Positions 1 to 7,772 of a stretch of DNA of 39,278 nt are shown here, piece by piece. This DNA is from a virus, in IMG/VR virus record IMGVR_UViG_3300020160_000219, positions 1-39,278 of that record. One strand, written 5' to 3'. The translations under genes and the position numbers were made by a program. Numbering within the stretch: position 1 is the first letter of the stretch; the number at the start of each line of letters is the position of its first letter. The notes beneath the pieces are model-generated. The model saw only the letters and a program-made list of their open reading frames with translations, searched no databases and was not told where the DNA came from.

Positions 1-99
1 TCTTTTTTGTTAAGCTGATCCGTTACCATTATTTCTTGTTGCTTGGCTTGGATCATTGCTAGCCGTGCTTTTAACCCAGCTTTCATATACTCAGGGTCA
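1..99. repeat. Left copy of 99-bp terminal overlap (circular contig)
   Basis: Bases 1-99 are identical to bases 39180-39278. An exact 99-base overlap inside the tape measure coding frame is what an assembler leaves at the ends of a circular or circularly permuted molecule. It is most likely not a biological terminal repeat. Removing one copy gives a genome of about 39,179 bp. Confidence 0.95.
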
Positions 100-905
100 T
101 CTTCAAGGCTCTTTTTTGCACGATTAAACGTGTCGCTAGAAGTGTCACGGCGGGGGTCGCTAACTACCGATGCGATCTTATTAATAAAATCTGCTAACGG
201 TTTAGCCAGCACAAGAATGGCTTGCAACGCTGTTGTTCCAGCCGCTTTAAGGTTATCCCACGCAGTAGCGCCCGCCTCAATAGCCGCCGACACTTCCTCA
301 GAAACAGTTTTGCCGCTTCCGTACCCTTCCCAATATGCTTTCCAGTTTACGCCTCTAGCGGCTTTTCCAAGAATCTCAAACGCCAAAGCGTTTCGTTCTG
401 CTGGCTTTTCTATTTGCGATAACTGGTATGCGACACGCTCAAACAATTTATCGGGGGCTAAGTTATCAACTTCGCCGCCAGCAATTCCTAAACGTTTAAA
501 AGCATCACGAACATTGTCTGCGCCTTCTGAGGCTTTGTCTTGATTAACGGTTAACTTATTTAACAGAGCCCCCATCTTCTCAGCTTCGCCGCCAGCCGCT
601 TTAATTGCCGACTGCATACGAATAAGAGAGCCAACGGTAATATCTAAGCTGTCTGCTGTATCTTTAATCTGATCTGCGTAAGAAAAAGCCTTGAGAATAG
701 CCGCCCCAGCAATAGCGGCAACAGTAGCCACCTTGCCTAATACAGCGGCGGCTTCCTTGCCGAACTGGGCTGATTCTTTGTTTTGACGTTTTAGCTCGTT
801 TTGGAATGCACGGGATTTAATCGTGGCTTCATCCAAGCCCTTTTTGAACTCTGCTGAGTCCACCGTCATTACTACGCCAAGTCTAGCAAGGATGCTCTGA
901 GCCAT
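1..905 (-). CDS. Tail tape measure protein, N-terminal part (gene continues at the right end)
   Basis: I translated the minus strand from the ATG at 905 to base 87 and found no stop. The frame joins exactly to the reading frame at 39265-38219 through the terminal overlap, giving a protein of about 621 residues. The N-terminus begins MAQSILARLG and is rich in Ala, Lys and Glu. It includes a hydrophobic stretch near residues 55-70 and helical repeats, as in lambda gpH-type tape measures. Such proteins fill the tail tube, set its length and are ejected first. The ATG overlaps the TAA of the upstream GT gene by one base (TAATG), so translation is coupled. At about 0.15 nm per residue the tail would be near 90 nm, which is an inference. 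The position after the G/GT chaperone pair supports the call. Confidence 0.9.
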   Translation of the reverse strand, partial: MAQSILARLGVVMTVDSAEFKKGLDEATIKSRAFQNELKRQNKESAQFGKEAAAVLGKVATVAAIAGAAILKAFSYADQIKDTADSLDITVGSLIRMQSAIKAAGGEAEKMGALLNKLTVNQDKASEGADNVRDAFKRLGIAGGEVDNLAPDKLFERVAYQLSQIEKPAERNALAFEILGKAARGVNWKAYWEGYGSGKTVSEEVSAAIEAGATAWDNLKAAGTTALQAILVLAKPLADFINKIASVVSDPRRDTSSDTFNRAKKSLEDDPEYMKAGLKARLAMIQAKQQEIMVTDQLNKK

Positions 906-1246
906 TATTTCACCTTAAATCTACTGGGTTTAAACCCTTTCGCCTGACTGACATACGTTAGTAAGCGCTCGTTTACGGATTGTGTCGTGTCGTGTGGCGG
1001 GTAAATATACTCGTAAGCCGTGTCAATTATATTCCGTAAAGTATAGGCTTGGGAACTACTTGACCTCATGTAATTGTATACGCCCGCAGTCAAACTGCCT
1101 AGCGTTTCAATTATCTTATTGTTGCCAATAACCCCATCCGAATACATTACGCAAATCTGCCTAAACGTTTCCTCGTCTACTTTGTCAGGATCAGCCCCAT
1201 GCGCTGTCATGTAAGCCCTCGTTTGAAGGCGCACGGAGCCTATGAG
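905..1246 (-). CDS. Tail assembly chaperone, T part, expressed as G-T fusion by -1 frameshift
   Basis: This frame has no convincing start of its own; the first candidate is a GTG at 1234 without a clear Shine-Dalgarno site. It lies exactly in the -1 frame relative to the upstream gene, whose end carries the slippery heptamer A AAA AAC. A ribosome slipping there reads on through CTC ATA GGC TCC into this frame, adding about 113 residues and giving a fusion of about 270 residues. In lambda and most siphoviruses the T part lets the GT fusion recruit tail tube subunits to the tape measure protein. The stop overlaps the tape measure ATG by one base. The fusion is inferred from the sequence, not observed. 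Confidence 0.85.
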   Translation of the reverse strand, partial: LIGSVRLQTRAYMTAHGADPDKVDEETFRQICVMYSDGVIGNNKIIETLGSLTAGVYNYMRSSSSQAYTLRNIIDTAYEYIYPPHDTTQSVNERLLTYVSQAKGFKPSRFKVK

Positions 1247-1716
1247 TTTTTTCTGATTTCCTCGTAGCCTGTGCTGATAACCTCAGAAATCTTTTTTACT
1301 AGCTCAAGCTGGATTGGCAATGGCAAGTCTTCACAGATTTCCTCATACGTTAAAGTGGTCATGTCCCGCCCGTCTGCTGGAACTAGGAACTTAAATGTTT
1401 CAAGGATTCGGGTTTCGCCCTCGGCTTGGGATTGCGCCAAGGCTTTAATAGACGTGCCAGCAAGCACAATATCGTCTTTTTTATACTGGATTTCGCTATC
1501 AGCCTTTTCTAGCTCTGCCCGCTTTTCTAACAGCGGGGTGCTTAATTCTTTATATTTTTGTGCCACAAGCTCCTCAGAAGGGGCTTTCATCTTTTCGTAA
1601 AGTGCGTCAGCCTCAGCCGTTAAAGGCACTCTGACCCTTAAAACTTGCCCGTTAAACTCAAAAGAACGGATGCGGATTTGATCTTGATTGATTTTTAATG
1701 ATTGTGCAAAGCTCAT
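1240..1716 (-). CDS. Tail assembly chaperone, gpG-like
   Basis: This 158-residue protein lies between the gp10-like protein and the tape measure gene, the usual place of lambda gpG-type chaperones. The middle (about residues 45-95) is charged and helical, and no membrane segment or signal peptide is seen. The last codons read AGA AAA AAC TCA TAG, which embeds a canonical slippery heptamer five codons or fewer before the stop. The identification rests on position, size and frameshift signal more than on recognised residue similarity. It probably binds the tape measure protein and keeps it soluble during tail assembly. Confidence 0.85.
   Translation of the reverse strand: MSFAQSLKINQDQIRIRSFEFNGQVLRVRVPLTAEADALYEKMKAPSEELVAQKYKELSTPLLEKRAELEKADSEIQYKKDDIVLAGTSIKALAQSQAEGETRILETFKFLVPADGRDMTTLTYEEICEDLPLPIQLELVKKISEVISTGYEEIRKNS
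1246..1252 (-). promoter_or_regulatory. Programmed -1 ribosomal frameshift site (A AAA AAC)
   Basis: On the minus strand the heptamer A AAA AAC is in the zero frame of the G gene (AGA|AAA|AAC), two codons before its TAG at 1242-1240. The downstream open frame at 1246-905 is in the -1 register. This matches the X XXY YYZ rule for tandem slippage and the conserved arrangement of phage G/GT genes. Confidence 0.85.
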
Positions 1717-2255
1717 GATATTGTTTTATCCTTTTGTGATTTCTCTTGTTTTGAACGATATTCGGCTATACGTCTGCCAAGTATCATTTCCAGTTGGTCT
1801 ACGCAAGCCATAGCCGATGATTCTAGCGCCCTACGTAGGAAAGGTTGCGCTGGTGTTCTAGCGTTTCCAAACTCTTGTGACATACCTCTATCGTCTGTTC
1901 TTACTGATACCATTGCCATAGCAACGTCATTTTGTTGTATATAAGCTGATTTTTTGTCTTTCCCTGACGGCATACGGGCGTTGAGCCTGAGCGTATCCAG
2001 CATATGTGGTGTTGTAACGTTTTCGGGGTTAAATGGTCCAGCGGCAATGTTAGCTCTAGCCGTAGTAAGCGCTGGGCGCATAGCTTCTTTAAGGGCTGGC
2101 ACAAGCACCCGCTTGGTAGACTCGCCGTAGCCAAAGTCTTTGCCAAGCTGTATTAAGACTTCCTCAAGCCCGTCAAACCCGCTGGTTTGCCATTGGTATT
2201 TGAGATAGTCGTATTTTTTGCTTGAGCCGCCTCGCTCGTTTACGTCAATGCCCAT
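1713..2255 (-). CDS. HK97 gp10-like neck/tail protein
   Basis: This is a 180-residue protein with a GFDGLEEVLIQLGK segment near residues 28-41. A later MSQEFGNARTPAQPFLRRAL stretch is typical of the HK97 gp10-like family, where the G..P..PFLR.A motif is diagnostic. These proteins act at the head-tail neck or in tail completion. Its start overlaps the preceding gene's end at 2255, and its end overlaps the G gene start by four bases (ATGA), so the tail genes are translationally coupled. The Lys-rich C-terminus is probably disordered. Confidence 0.85.
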   Translation of the reverse strand: MGIDVNERGGSSKKYDYLKYQWQTSGFDGLEEVLIQLGKDFGYGESTKRVLVPALKEAMRPALTTARANIAAGPFNPENVTTPHMLDTLRLNARMPSGKDKKSAYIQQNDVAMAMVSVRTDDRGMSQEFGNARTPAQPFLRRALESSAMACVDQLEMILGRRIAEYRSKQEKSQKDKTIS

Positions 2256-2482
2256 TAGCTTGCCTTAACTGCTAGCTTTTCATAAATTGCATTATTGAGC
2301 CTAAAAGCAAAGTCGGCGCATTCTTCGGGGGTTAACTTGTCGGCATGATGTTTAGCTATTTCGCAAGCTAAATAAATACCCATAATCCTTTGTTGCTTAA
2401 ACCCGAACCACATTTTAGAGCCTGTGCTTTCTTGGCTTACTAAATACGCAAATAATTCGTCTGAGTTGTTTTGTATTGTCAT
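2255..2482 (-). CDS. Small tail-module protein of unknown function
   Basis: This 75-residue acidic, helical protein begins MTIQNNSDELF. An in-frame TTG at 2533 would add 17 residues, but that start lies inside the tail tube gene and the extension would be read through a terminator hairpin. I therefore prefer the ATG at 2482, just after the terminator U-run. The G-rich terminator stem may serve as its ribosome binding site. It sits between tail tube and gp10-like genes and has two Cys, one in the CADFAF segment. No family is recognised; a small tail assembly factor is possible. Confidence 0.65.
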   Translation of the reverse strand: MTIQNNSDELFAYLVSQESTGSKMWFGFKQQRIMGIYLACEIAKHHADKLTPEECADFAFRLNNAIYEKLAVKAS

Positions 2483-2488
2483 GTAGTC

Positions 2489-2510
2489 AAAAAGCCCCCG
2501 AAGGGGCTTT
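2489..2510 (-). terminator. Intrinsic terminator after the tail tube gene
   Basis: On the minus strand AAAGCCCC-TTCG-GGGGCTTT is followed by a T-run. It is an 8-bp perfect stem closed by a C(UUCG)G loop, directly after the tail tube stop at 2515. Tail genes continue downstream without an obvious promoter, so it probably works as a partial terminator that lowers expression after an abundantly needed protein. Confidence 0.85.
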
Positions 2511-2514
2511 CCGT

Positions 2515-3036
2515 TTAAGCGTTGTTTGACCAACCGTATGAGTTGCCGCCTACTGGGTGCAATACAAATGTGTATTTGCCCTCAGCAGATGGTGACATAT
2601 CCCATTGCAAGCCGCCGACACGGGCGTTAAACGCATAGGCTACGGTATCTGTGCCGTCATAAACAGCGATAACATAGGTGCGAATAATAGTGCCGTTGTA
2701 GCCGTCATCACGAATTAATAGCTGTGCTGGGTCTGCTGGATTCCACGCAGAAGTGATGCTCAAGCTAGTAACTTGGTTTTGAGTGGTGATCTTAGCGCCT
2801 GTTCTTGCGCCAGCCACACCATAGGTTGCGGAAGCATCGTCCGCACCAAAAGCTGGAATAGCCTCTACTGGAACTTGAATTCCTGCAGTTCCTACGCCGC
2901 CAGCAGAAGTGCCAATAATGTCATTAACATCATCCCAAGTGCTTAATTCAGCATCAGTTAATGGAACAGGATTAACGTCATCTTGCGCCCATAGTGTTGC
3001 AACGTACCCTGGAAGTACCTTATTAATAAGAGCCAT
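2515..3036 (-). CDS. Major tail protein (tail tube)
   Basis: This 173-residue protein is rich in Gly, Ala, Thr and Asp, with alternating hydrophobic residues expected of the beta-sandwich tail tube fold. It lies after the DUF3168-type protein and before the chaperone genes. The ATG at 3036 follows GAGG eight to nine bases upstream. The strong terminator directly after its stop also marks a highly expressed structural gene. Family assignment rests mainly on synteny, length and composition; no short diagnostic motif was identified. Confidence 0.8.
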   Translation of the reverse strand: MALINKVLPGYVATLWAQDDVNPVPLTDAELSTWDDVNDIIGTSAGGVGTAGIQVPVEAIPAFGADDASATYGVAGARTGAKITTQNQVTSLSITSAWNPADPAQLLIRDDGYNGTIIRTYVIAVYDGTDTVAYAFNARVGGLQWDMSPSAEGKYTFVLHPVGGNSYGWSNNA

Positions 3037-3075
3037 TTTTAAACCTCATTCAAAGAAAAGTTAGTAAATCGTGTC

Positions 3076-3498
3076 TTATGTTGGTACATCAAGAGTGCAA
3101 TCCATAAACACTTGATGCAAGCCTAATTCATTGTCGTAACTATTGTATTGCCACATCACATCCGCTTTAGCTACAAAAAAACCGTCTGTTGCGGGGTTAC
3201 CGAACATTCCTGAGTAGCCATGTAGCGATTGTAATATACTGTTTGCCAAATTGAAACAATCTCCCATTTCTTGAGCAAAAACGCTGATTTGGAAAATAGG
3301 TCTGTCAATGCCTTTATTGGATTGCGTCTGTCCTGTGTATACATCTTGATGCACATTACGCAATTGCCAAGTTAAGAACTGTGGCTGTTCTGCATATATA
3401 CGGTTAAACAGCGCATAGACTGGAGTAGGCGTAACAATGCTTGCCAATTGATACTGGATGCAATGTGCATAAACGACTGGACTTTGTTGGGTACTCAT
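3076..3498 (-). CDS. Tail completion/terminator protein, DUF3168-like
   Basis: This 140-residue protein has the features of the DUF3168 / tail terminator group: a helical N-terminus (AHCIQYQLASI), a VYALFNRIY strand, a central PIFQISVFAQ strand and a long helix. Members cap the tail tube and join it to the head. It lies between the head closure protein, with a four-base overlap at 3495-3498, and the tail tube gene. Similarity is weak by eye, so order in the operon carries much of the weight. Confidence 0.75.
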   Translation of the reverse strand: MSTQQSPVVYAHCIQYQLASIVTPTPVYALFNRIYAEQPQFLTWQLRNVHQDVYTGQTQSNKGIDRPIFQISVFAQEMGDCFNLANSILQSLHGYSGMFGNPATDGFFVAKADVMWQYNSYDNELGLHQVFMDCTLDVPT

Positions 3499-3839
3499 AC
3501 TGGCACAGTTGGGTCATTTCGGTAACATAAAAGCGTAATTTTCATTCGGTCATCCGATTCAAATACGTCCGTAATGCGCCAGTCATAGTCCCGCCATGTA
3601 ACGCTGTAATCTTGCTGATTATCTACTACCAGCTTCATATTAGGGGTATATTGGAAAGTCAAGCTTACTAAATCCGTATAAACCCTGTAACGCTCTGCTA
3701 TACGCAAGCTGTTTCTAACGTCTTTAACGTGCGCACGGGTATTAAACCAAACTGTTTGAGTGGTTGTATATTGCCCCAACGTGTCAATCCCGTTAACTAC
3801 GTTGTTCATGACTACTTTCTCGTAGCGAACTATGCCCAT
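3495..3839 (-). CDS. Head closure / head-tail adaptor protein (SPP1 gp16-like)
   Basis: This 114-residue, beta-rich protein contains a DYSVTWRDYDWRITDVFESDDR segment. Its strand and W-R-I pattern matches phage head completion proteins of the SPP1 gp16 / HK97 gp7 group. It would seal the connector after DNA packaging and receive the tail. The start overlaps the stop of the connector gene at 3839, and the end overlaps the next gene by four bases. Confidence 0.8.
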   Translation of the reverse strand: MGIVRYEKVVMNNVVNGIDTLGQYTTTQTVWFNTRAHVKDVRNSLRIAERYRVYTDLVSLTFQYTPNMKLVVDNQQDYSVTWRDYDWRITDVFESDDRMKITLLCYRNDPTVPV

Positions 3840-4495
3840 TACATCACCAACGGTTTATAAGGTCTGAGTAATTGTTCTACGCCAAAAGGTAGCTTTTTAA
3901 GAGATTCTACCGTTGTATCGGAGCGATTGTTATAAAGGTGCGTAAGCATTAATAGCCCAGCCTGTTTAATTACTGGATATGTTGCGTAAACGCTGGCATT
4001 AGACGTATACAGAACCACTAATGGGTTACTCATAAAGTTATTAACTTCTGAGGGAAACGCCTGCACGATTATTTTGTTGCCAGTAGGGTCGTAATAATAA
4101 GACGTTGGATCAAGCGCCGTTAATACTGGGGGAATGGCTGAATTGTAATAACTTACAGCATTAACCGTTACTCCAGCCGACCCCTGACTAGCTTCGGGCA
4201 AATCTAAATAAGCTTGCGTATTAATATTTGTTGCGTTGCCGTAATAAACTCGATATTGAGTAGCAAAAATAGACATACCCAAAAAATCTTCAATAGCCAT
4301 ACGGGTAGCCACTTCCAGCCCCGTTAGGTAGCTGTCTTGGCTTTCGTCACCGTCTAAATTAAGCTGTTGAGTAATTTCTTCAAGAGTAAGCCATGCCGTT
4401 GAAACGTCACGGGTTACTTGCTCTATCTTTTCATAACTATAAGGGTTACGGCTACTAGCCGAATACCCTTGTAACTCAACGATTCCATTAGGCAT
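3839..4495 (-). CDS. Head-tail connector (gp6-like)
   Basis: This 218-residue protein has the usual gp6-like connector plan. The helical N-terminal part contains LTLEEITQQLNLDGDES and TGLEVATRMAIEDFLG. A beta insert follows, and the C-terminus ends in LLMLTHLYNNRSDTT and LPFGVEQLLRPYK, which are close to the family signature. It would form the ring below the portal. It follows the second capsid gene with a 12-base gap and is coupled to the head closure gene by TAATG. Confidence 0.9.
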   Translation of the reverse strand: MPNGIVELQGYSASSRNPYSYEKIEQVTRDVSTAWLTLEEITQQLNLDGDESQDSYLTGLEVATRMAIEDFLGMSIFATQYRVYYGNATNINTQAYLDLPEASQGSAGVTVNAVSYYNSAIPPVLTALDPTSYYYDPTGNKIIVQAFPSEVNNFMSNPLVVLYTSNASVYATYPVIKQAGLLMLTHLYNNRSDTTVESLKKLPFGVEQLLRPYKPLVM

Positions 4496-4507
4496 TATGT
4501 AACCTTA

Positions 4508-5548
4508 TTAAGCTGGACCAACTAAACGAACACCCGCAAACACGTCACGAATGGTTGAGGCTACACGCTTTTCGCCAAAGAATGTAATAAAGCCAGCCTG
4601 AGTTTGCTCAAGTAGTTGAATATTCATTAATTCATTATCAGCAATAGATACAAAACGTTCCCATTCAGCAAGATAAACGGGATACTTACCAGCGCCCGTT
4701 ACATCCATATAAGGGTTTTCGCAAACTGGATGACCAAAGATATACACTACCGCACCGCCGTCAGAATCGCCGACCTCAAGGAAGTTATTGGCAGAAGTCG
4801 AGGCTTTTAATTTACGCAACGCCATAACTGTGCTTGGGTGCATCATCCAGCAAGTTGTAGGCTTACGCTTATATTGTGCTGGTAAAGCTCCCATTAAATT
4901 AGCAAGATCATCATAAACAACTGCTGTATTGGCGGCTTGAGCTACTTGTAAAACCGTGTGTAGGCCGTTTGTGATAGCAGAGCCATTAGAGCCAAAGGCG
5001 GCGGCAGAAGTCGAGCCAGCGTATTGGTTTAAGCCACGCAAGCCGCTTGTTGCGCCATAGTTAACTGTTGTAGAACCAGTTTGATCGTTGTTAAACATCA
5101 TAGAAAGCGCCTCTTGTTGCGCAAACTCTAATGCCATGTCTAAAACGATTGTTTCGTTAAGCAAATTAACGTCTGACAACACGGCTGTTCTTACAGGCAC
5201 GGTTGCGTTAATTGATCGAACTGGGAGTTGCCAAAAAGCAACAGATTCGTTACCTAAATTAGTTTTAATTCCATAACCCCAAGGATTATCTGAGCCGCTT
5301 TGAATAAGTGTAGCGTTACCCTGTTTTACTACAAAAGCCTCATCTGAGCCGATTGTAGGAATTACTCTTGCGCCCGCCATACGGATTGGGTTAGCCATAC
5401 GCAACGCCGCAAAGGCATCATCGTATATAACACGACCACCAACACCACTACCTGAGCCTGTGAGTGCGCTGGCTTCGTTTAAATTTACTGTAGCCTTGCC
5501 CTCAAGCATGGCAGTTTTTACTGCTTCAAGTAATAGATTTGTGGTCAT
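4508..5548 (-). CDS. Second HK97-fold capsid protein paralogue, without scaffold domain
   Basis: This 346-residue protein is clearly paralogous to the upstream capsid protein. Both carry EASALTGSG(A/S)GVGGR, the phrases NNDQT and GLRGLNQY, and a terminal GFITF(Y/F)GEKR followed by a conserved tail. Only about 22 residues precede the EASALTGSG landmark, so the long scaffold-like delta domain is absent. The ATG at 5548 follows GGA; an in-frame TTG at 5560 would add four residues and is less likely. A strong terminator separates it from the first capsid gene, suggesting lower dosage. It may be a minor shell, vertex or accessory subunit, or a second shell type; the sequence does not decide. Confidence 0.85.
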   Translation of the reverse strand: MTTNLLLEAVKTAMLEGKATVNLNEASALTGSGSGVGGRVIYDDAFAALRMANPIRMAGARVIPTIGSDEAFVVKQGNATLIQSGSDNPWGYGIKTNLGNESVAFWQLPVRSINATVPVRTAVLSDVNLLNETIVLDMALEFAQQEALSMMFNNDQTGSTTVNYGATSGLRGLNQYAGSTSAAAFGSNGSAITNGLHTVLQVAQAANTAVVYDDLANLMGALPAQYKRKPTTCWMMHPSTVMALRKLKASTSANNFLEVGDSDGGAVVYIFGHPVCENPYMDVTGAGKYPVYLAEWERFVSIADNELMNIQLLEQTQAGFITFFGEKRVASTIRDVFAGVRLVGPA

Positions 5549-5568
5549 TTTAAATTCCAAAAAAAGTT

Positions 5569-5594
5569 AAAAAAGCGGGGGATTTCTCCCCCAC
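5569..5594 (-). terminator. Intrinsic terminator between the two capsid genes
   Basis: On the minus strand GTGGGGGA-GAAA-TCCCCCGC forms an 8-bp stem (one G-U pair) with a GAAA tetraloop, followed by six Ts. It begins a few bases after the stop of the first capsid gene at 5600. It would make the first capsid transcript more abundant than that of the paralogue. Confidence 0.9.
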
Positions 5595-5599
5595 TTCTA

Positions 5600-6973
5600 T
5601 CAATCTCCAGCAGTTGCTGTTGAGCGATAACGGATGATTGAGAATGGATCGACTACGCTGGTGCATAGACGCTTCTCGCCGTAGAAAGTAATGAAGCCAG
5701 GAGCTGTCTGATCGTAACGGCGCAAGATCATGTTCAAACGATCCACGATTGTGTGACCTTTTTGGAAGTCACCAAAATACATCGGGAATAGGTTAAGCTT
5801 GCTTGCAACGCCAGCATAAGTTGGTGTGTCAAGATACTTATTGACTACAACATCAAAGCCGAGCATACGACCAACAATGCCGTCTACTTCTAAAGGACCC
5901 ATACGCTCAAATACTGGTGTACCGTTGTCATCTACTAAGCCACGAATAGCGGCAAGCATGATTGGGTTAACAATAATTTTTGCAGTTGGTGTCCAATACT
6001 GCTGTGGCAAGCTGTAAACAAAATTAACGATGTCTTGGAAGACTACTTTGTTAGTTAGCTGTCCAGCAGTTGTGCCATCACCGTTAGTAGTTAACTGGTC
6101 ATACGTAGCAATATCTGACAAACCGCTAGATGAGCCAGTACCGCTATTGCCATACCCAGCACCGCTAATTGCGCCGCCTTTATAAACAGCCGCCGCACCG
6201 CCGTACTGATTTAAACCACGCAAGCCGTTTGTGCCGCCGTAAGCTGGAGTGTCAAAGTCAACGTAAGCTGTCTGATCGTTATTTTGGATCATAGACAATG
6301 CTTCTGCTTGGCTAAATTCAGCCAACATATCGGAAACAACGTTAGCTTCTAAGCCGTCAATATCGTCAAGAGCCGCTGTGCGGATTGGAAATTGAACGTT
6401 TAGGTCTTGGAGAGTTAACTGCCAAATATTTGTGTCAACGGTTGTGCCAGCGTTGTTGTTATTGATTGCATAACCCCATGCCGCACCTTGGTTGCCAGTT
6501 TTAGCACGAAACTGATAGGTTGAGCCATCAGTAGCTACTTGACGTGACACGCCACGCATTGGGTTTAACAAACGCAATGCAGTAAATACTGGATCGTAAG
6601 CTGTACGACCACCAACGCCTGCGCCTGAGCCTGTTAATGCAGATGCTTCCTTCATGTAAGCGTCATACTGACTTTCGCTTTCGAACATCTTGATTTCTTT
6701 TTCTACACGGTTACCCGATTTGTAGAAATCACGGATTTGCTCTTTAACCATACGGTTAACTTCTTGACCTACTGATTTATAAGTCTTGACAGTTGGAGTA
6801 GAGCCGATTTCAGCTAAACGGGCTTCGATTACAGCCAGCTTCTCTTGAGTTTCGGTTTTAACAGCTTCAATCTTTTCGTTTACAGAAGTTTCTACTGAAG
6901 TTTTTACTTCTTCGATTTTGACGGATTGATTTGCTTCCATCTCATCTAACTTTGCAATGATTTGCTCTGACAT
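5600..6973 (-). CDS. Major capsid protein, HK97 family, with N-terminal scaffold (delta) domain
   Basis: This is a 457-residue protein. Residues 1 to about 60 are a charged coiled coil (K/E/V-rich), and up to about residue 108 it resembles the delta scaffolding domain that is removed by the prohead protease. The HK97 shell domain follows from about EASALTGSGAGVGG, with NNDQTAYVDF, GLRGLNQYGG and a C-terminal GFITFYGEKR. A Gly/Ser-rich insertion near residues 265-290 is absent from the paralogue. The ATG at 6973 follows AAGGA with good spacing. It is next to the protease and followed by a strong terminator, as expected of the main shell gene. Confidence 0.93.
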   Translation of the reverse strand: MSEQIIAKLDEMEANQSVKIEEVKTSVETSVNEKIEAVKTETQEKLAVIEARLAEIGSTPTVKTYKSVGQEVNRMVKEQIRDFYKSGNRVEKEIKMFESESQYDAYMKEASALTGSGAGVGGRTAYDPVFTALRLLNPMRGVSRQVATDGSTYQFRAKTGNQGAAWGYAINNNNAGTTVDTNIWQLTLQDLNVQFPIRTAALDDIDGLEANVVSDMLAEFSQAEALSMIQNNDQTAYVDFDTPAYGGTNGLRGLNQYGGAAAVYKGGAISGAGYGNSGTGSSSGLSDIATYDQLTTNGDGTTAGQLTNKVVFQDIVNFVYSLPQQYWTPTAKIIVNPIMLAAIRGLVDDNGTPVFERMGPLEVDGIVGRMLGFDVVVNKYLDTPTYAGVASKLNLFPMYFGDFQKGHTIVDRLNMILRRYDQTAPGFITFYGEKRLCTSVVDPFSIIRYRSTATAGD

Positions 6974-6983
6974 GATAGTTTCC

Positions 6984-7772
6984 TTATTTAATGCGCTTAG
7001 AAATAGCTTTCAACAATTCTCTTTCCTCTAGGGCTTTGAGAATAGTATCAGCTTCGGTTACCACCGCATCAGAATCACTCTGCTTCGGGGCATCCTCAAC
7101 GATTGCTGGTGCAACATCACGTTGTTCCAGTATCTTTTTGAAGATTGAAGATGCGGTGGTCGCATCTTTACGGTCAACTCCAGCTTCACGCAGAAGTTTT
7201 TCGACTTGTCTTGGGTTTATTTGTCCGTCTTGAAAACACTCAAGAGAATTGATTTCAGCTTGCTGATTATTAGGGTGCATAACGACTGACACTTCCCGTA
7301 AACCGCCTTTGGTAATTTGAAAATATCCATCTTCTGTTGGATCCTCCATTGGTGTGCCATCTTCGGCAACGAATTGATATTCTTCAGCGTATGCGCCTAC
7401 TGACACGCCGCCGAACAAATCTGGTGATTCTTTTAATACGTTGTATATGTCACGCCCGCCGCTTGTGTTTAAAAACAAACGTCCATTAGCGCTCATGCCG
7501 TCATCTTCAAAGGCAAACTCATGCCATTCACCGATTGGCATACCCATATCGTTATGATTTAAGAACATAGGCAAAGGTTTGCCTGTGTCTGCAAATTCTT
7601 TTGCCCAATCCATAAAACCTTCGGGCTGATAGTTAAATTTGCGACCATCTGCGCCTTCTCTAGCGCCCCAAGTCGTTACCTTAGCTTCAATCTTTCCGCT
7701 TGGTGCTGACGCTTCGTTTAGCCCTTGGTTTACGCTGAGTCGTGCTTCGCAAACTAGATTTAGATTCTTCAT
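6984..7772 (-). CDS. Prohead maturation protease (HK97/S78-type)
   Basis: This 262-residue protein lies between portal and capsid genes, as in HK97. It has a PMFLNHNDMGMPIGEW segment supplying the expected catalytic His, and GLREVSVVMHPNNQQAEI supplying the Ser, in the usual His-then-Ser order. The C-terminal 80 residues are charged and helical, which fits a self-removed scaffold-like region. It would cleave the delta domain of the capsid protein during maturation. The ATG at 7772 follows AGGGG. The first 86 bases overlap the preceding small ORF. Confidence 0.9.
   Translation of the reverse strand: MKNLNLVCEARLSVNQGLNEASAPSGKIEAKVTTWGAREGADGRKFNYQPEGFMDWAKEFADTGKPLPMFLNHNDMGMPIGEWHEFAFEDDGMSANGRLFLNTSGGRDIYNVLKESPDLFGGVSVGAYAEEYQFVAEDGTPMEDPTEDGYFQITKGGLREVSVVMHPNNQQAEINSLECFQDGQINPRQVEKLLREAGVDRKDATTASSIFKKILEQRDVAPAIVEDAPKQSDSDAVVTEADTILKALEERELLKAISKRIK

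Noticed and set aside
1-99. Biological direct terminal repeats
   Set aside because: The repeat is exactly 99 bases and lies inside a coding frame, as expected of an assembly overlap.
43-543. Plus-strand 166-residue ORF
   Set aside because: It lies opposite the tape measure gene, which is open through the whole interval and continues across the join; it has no promoter or ribosome site.
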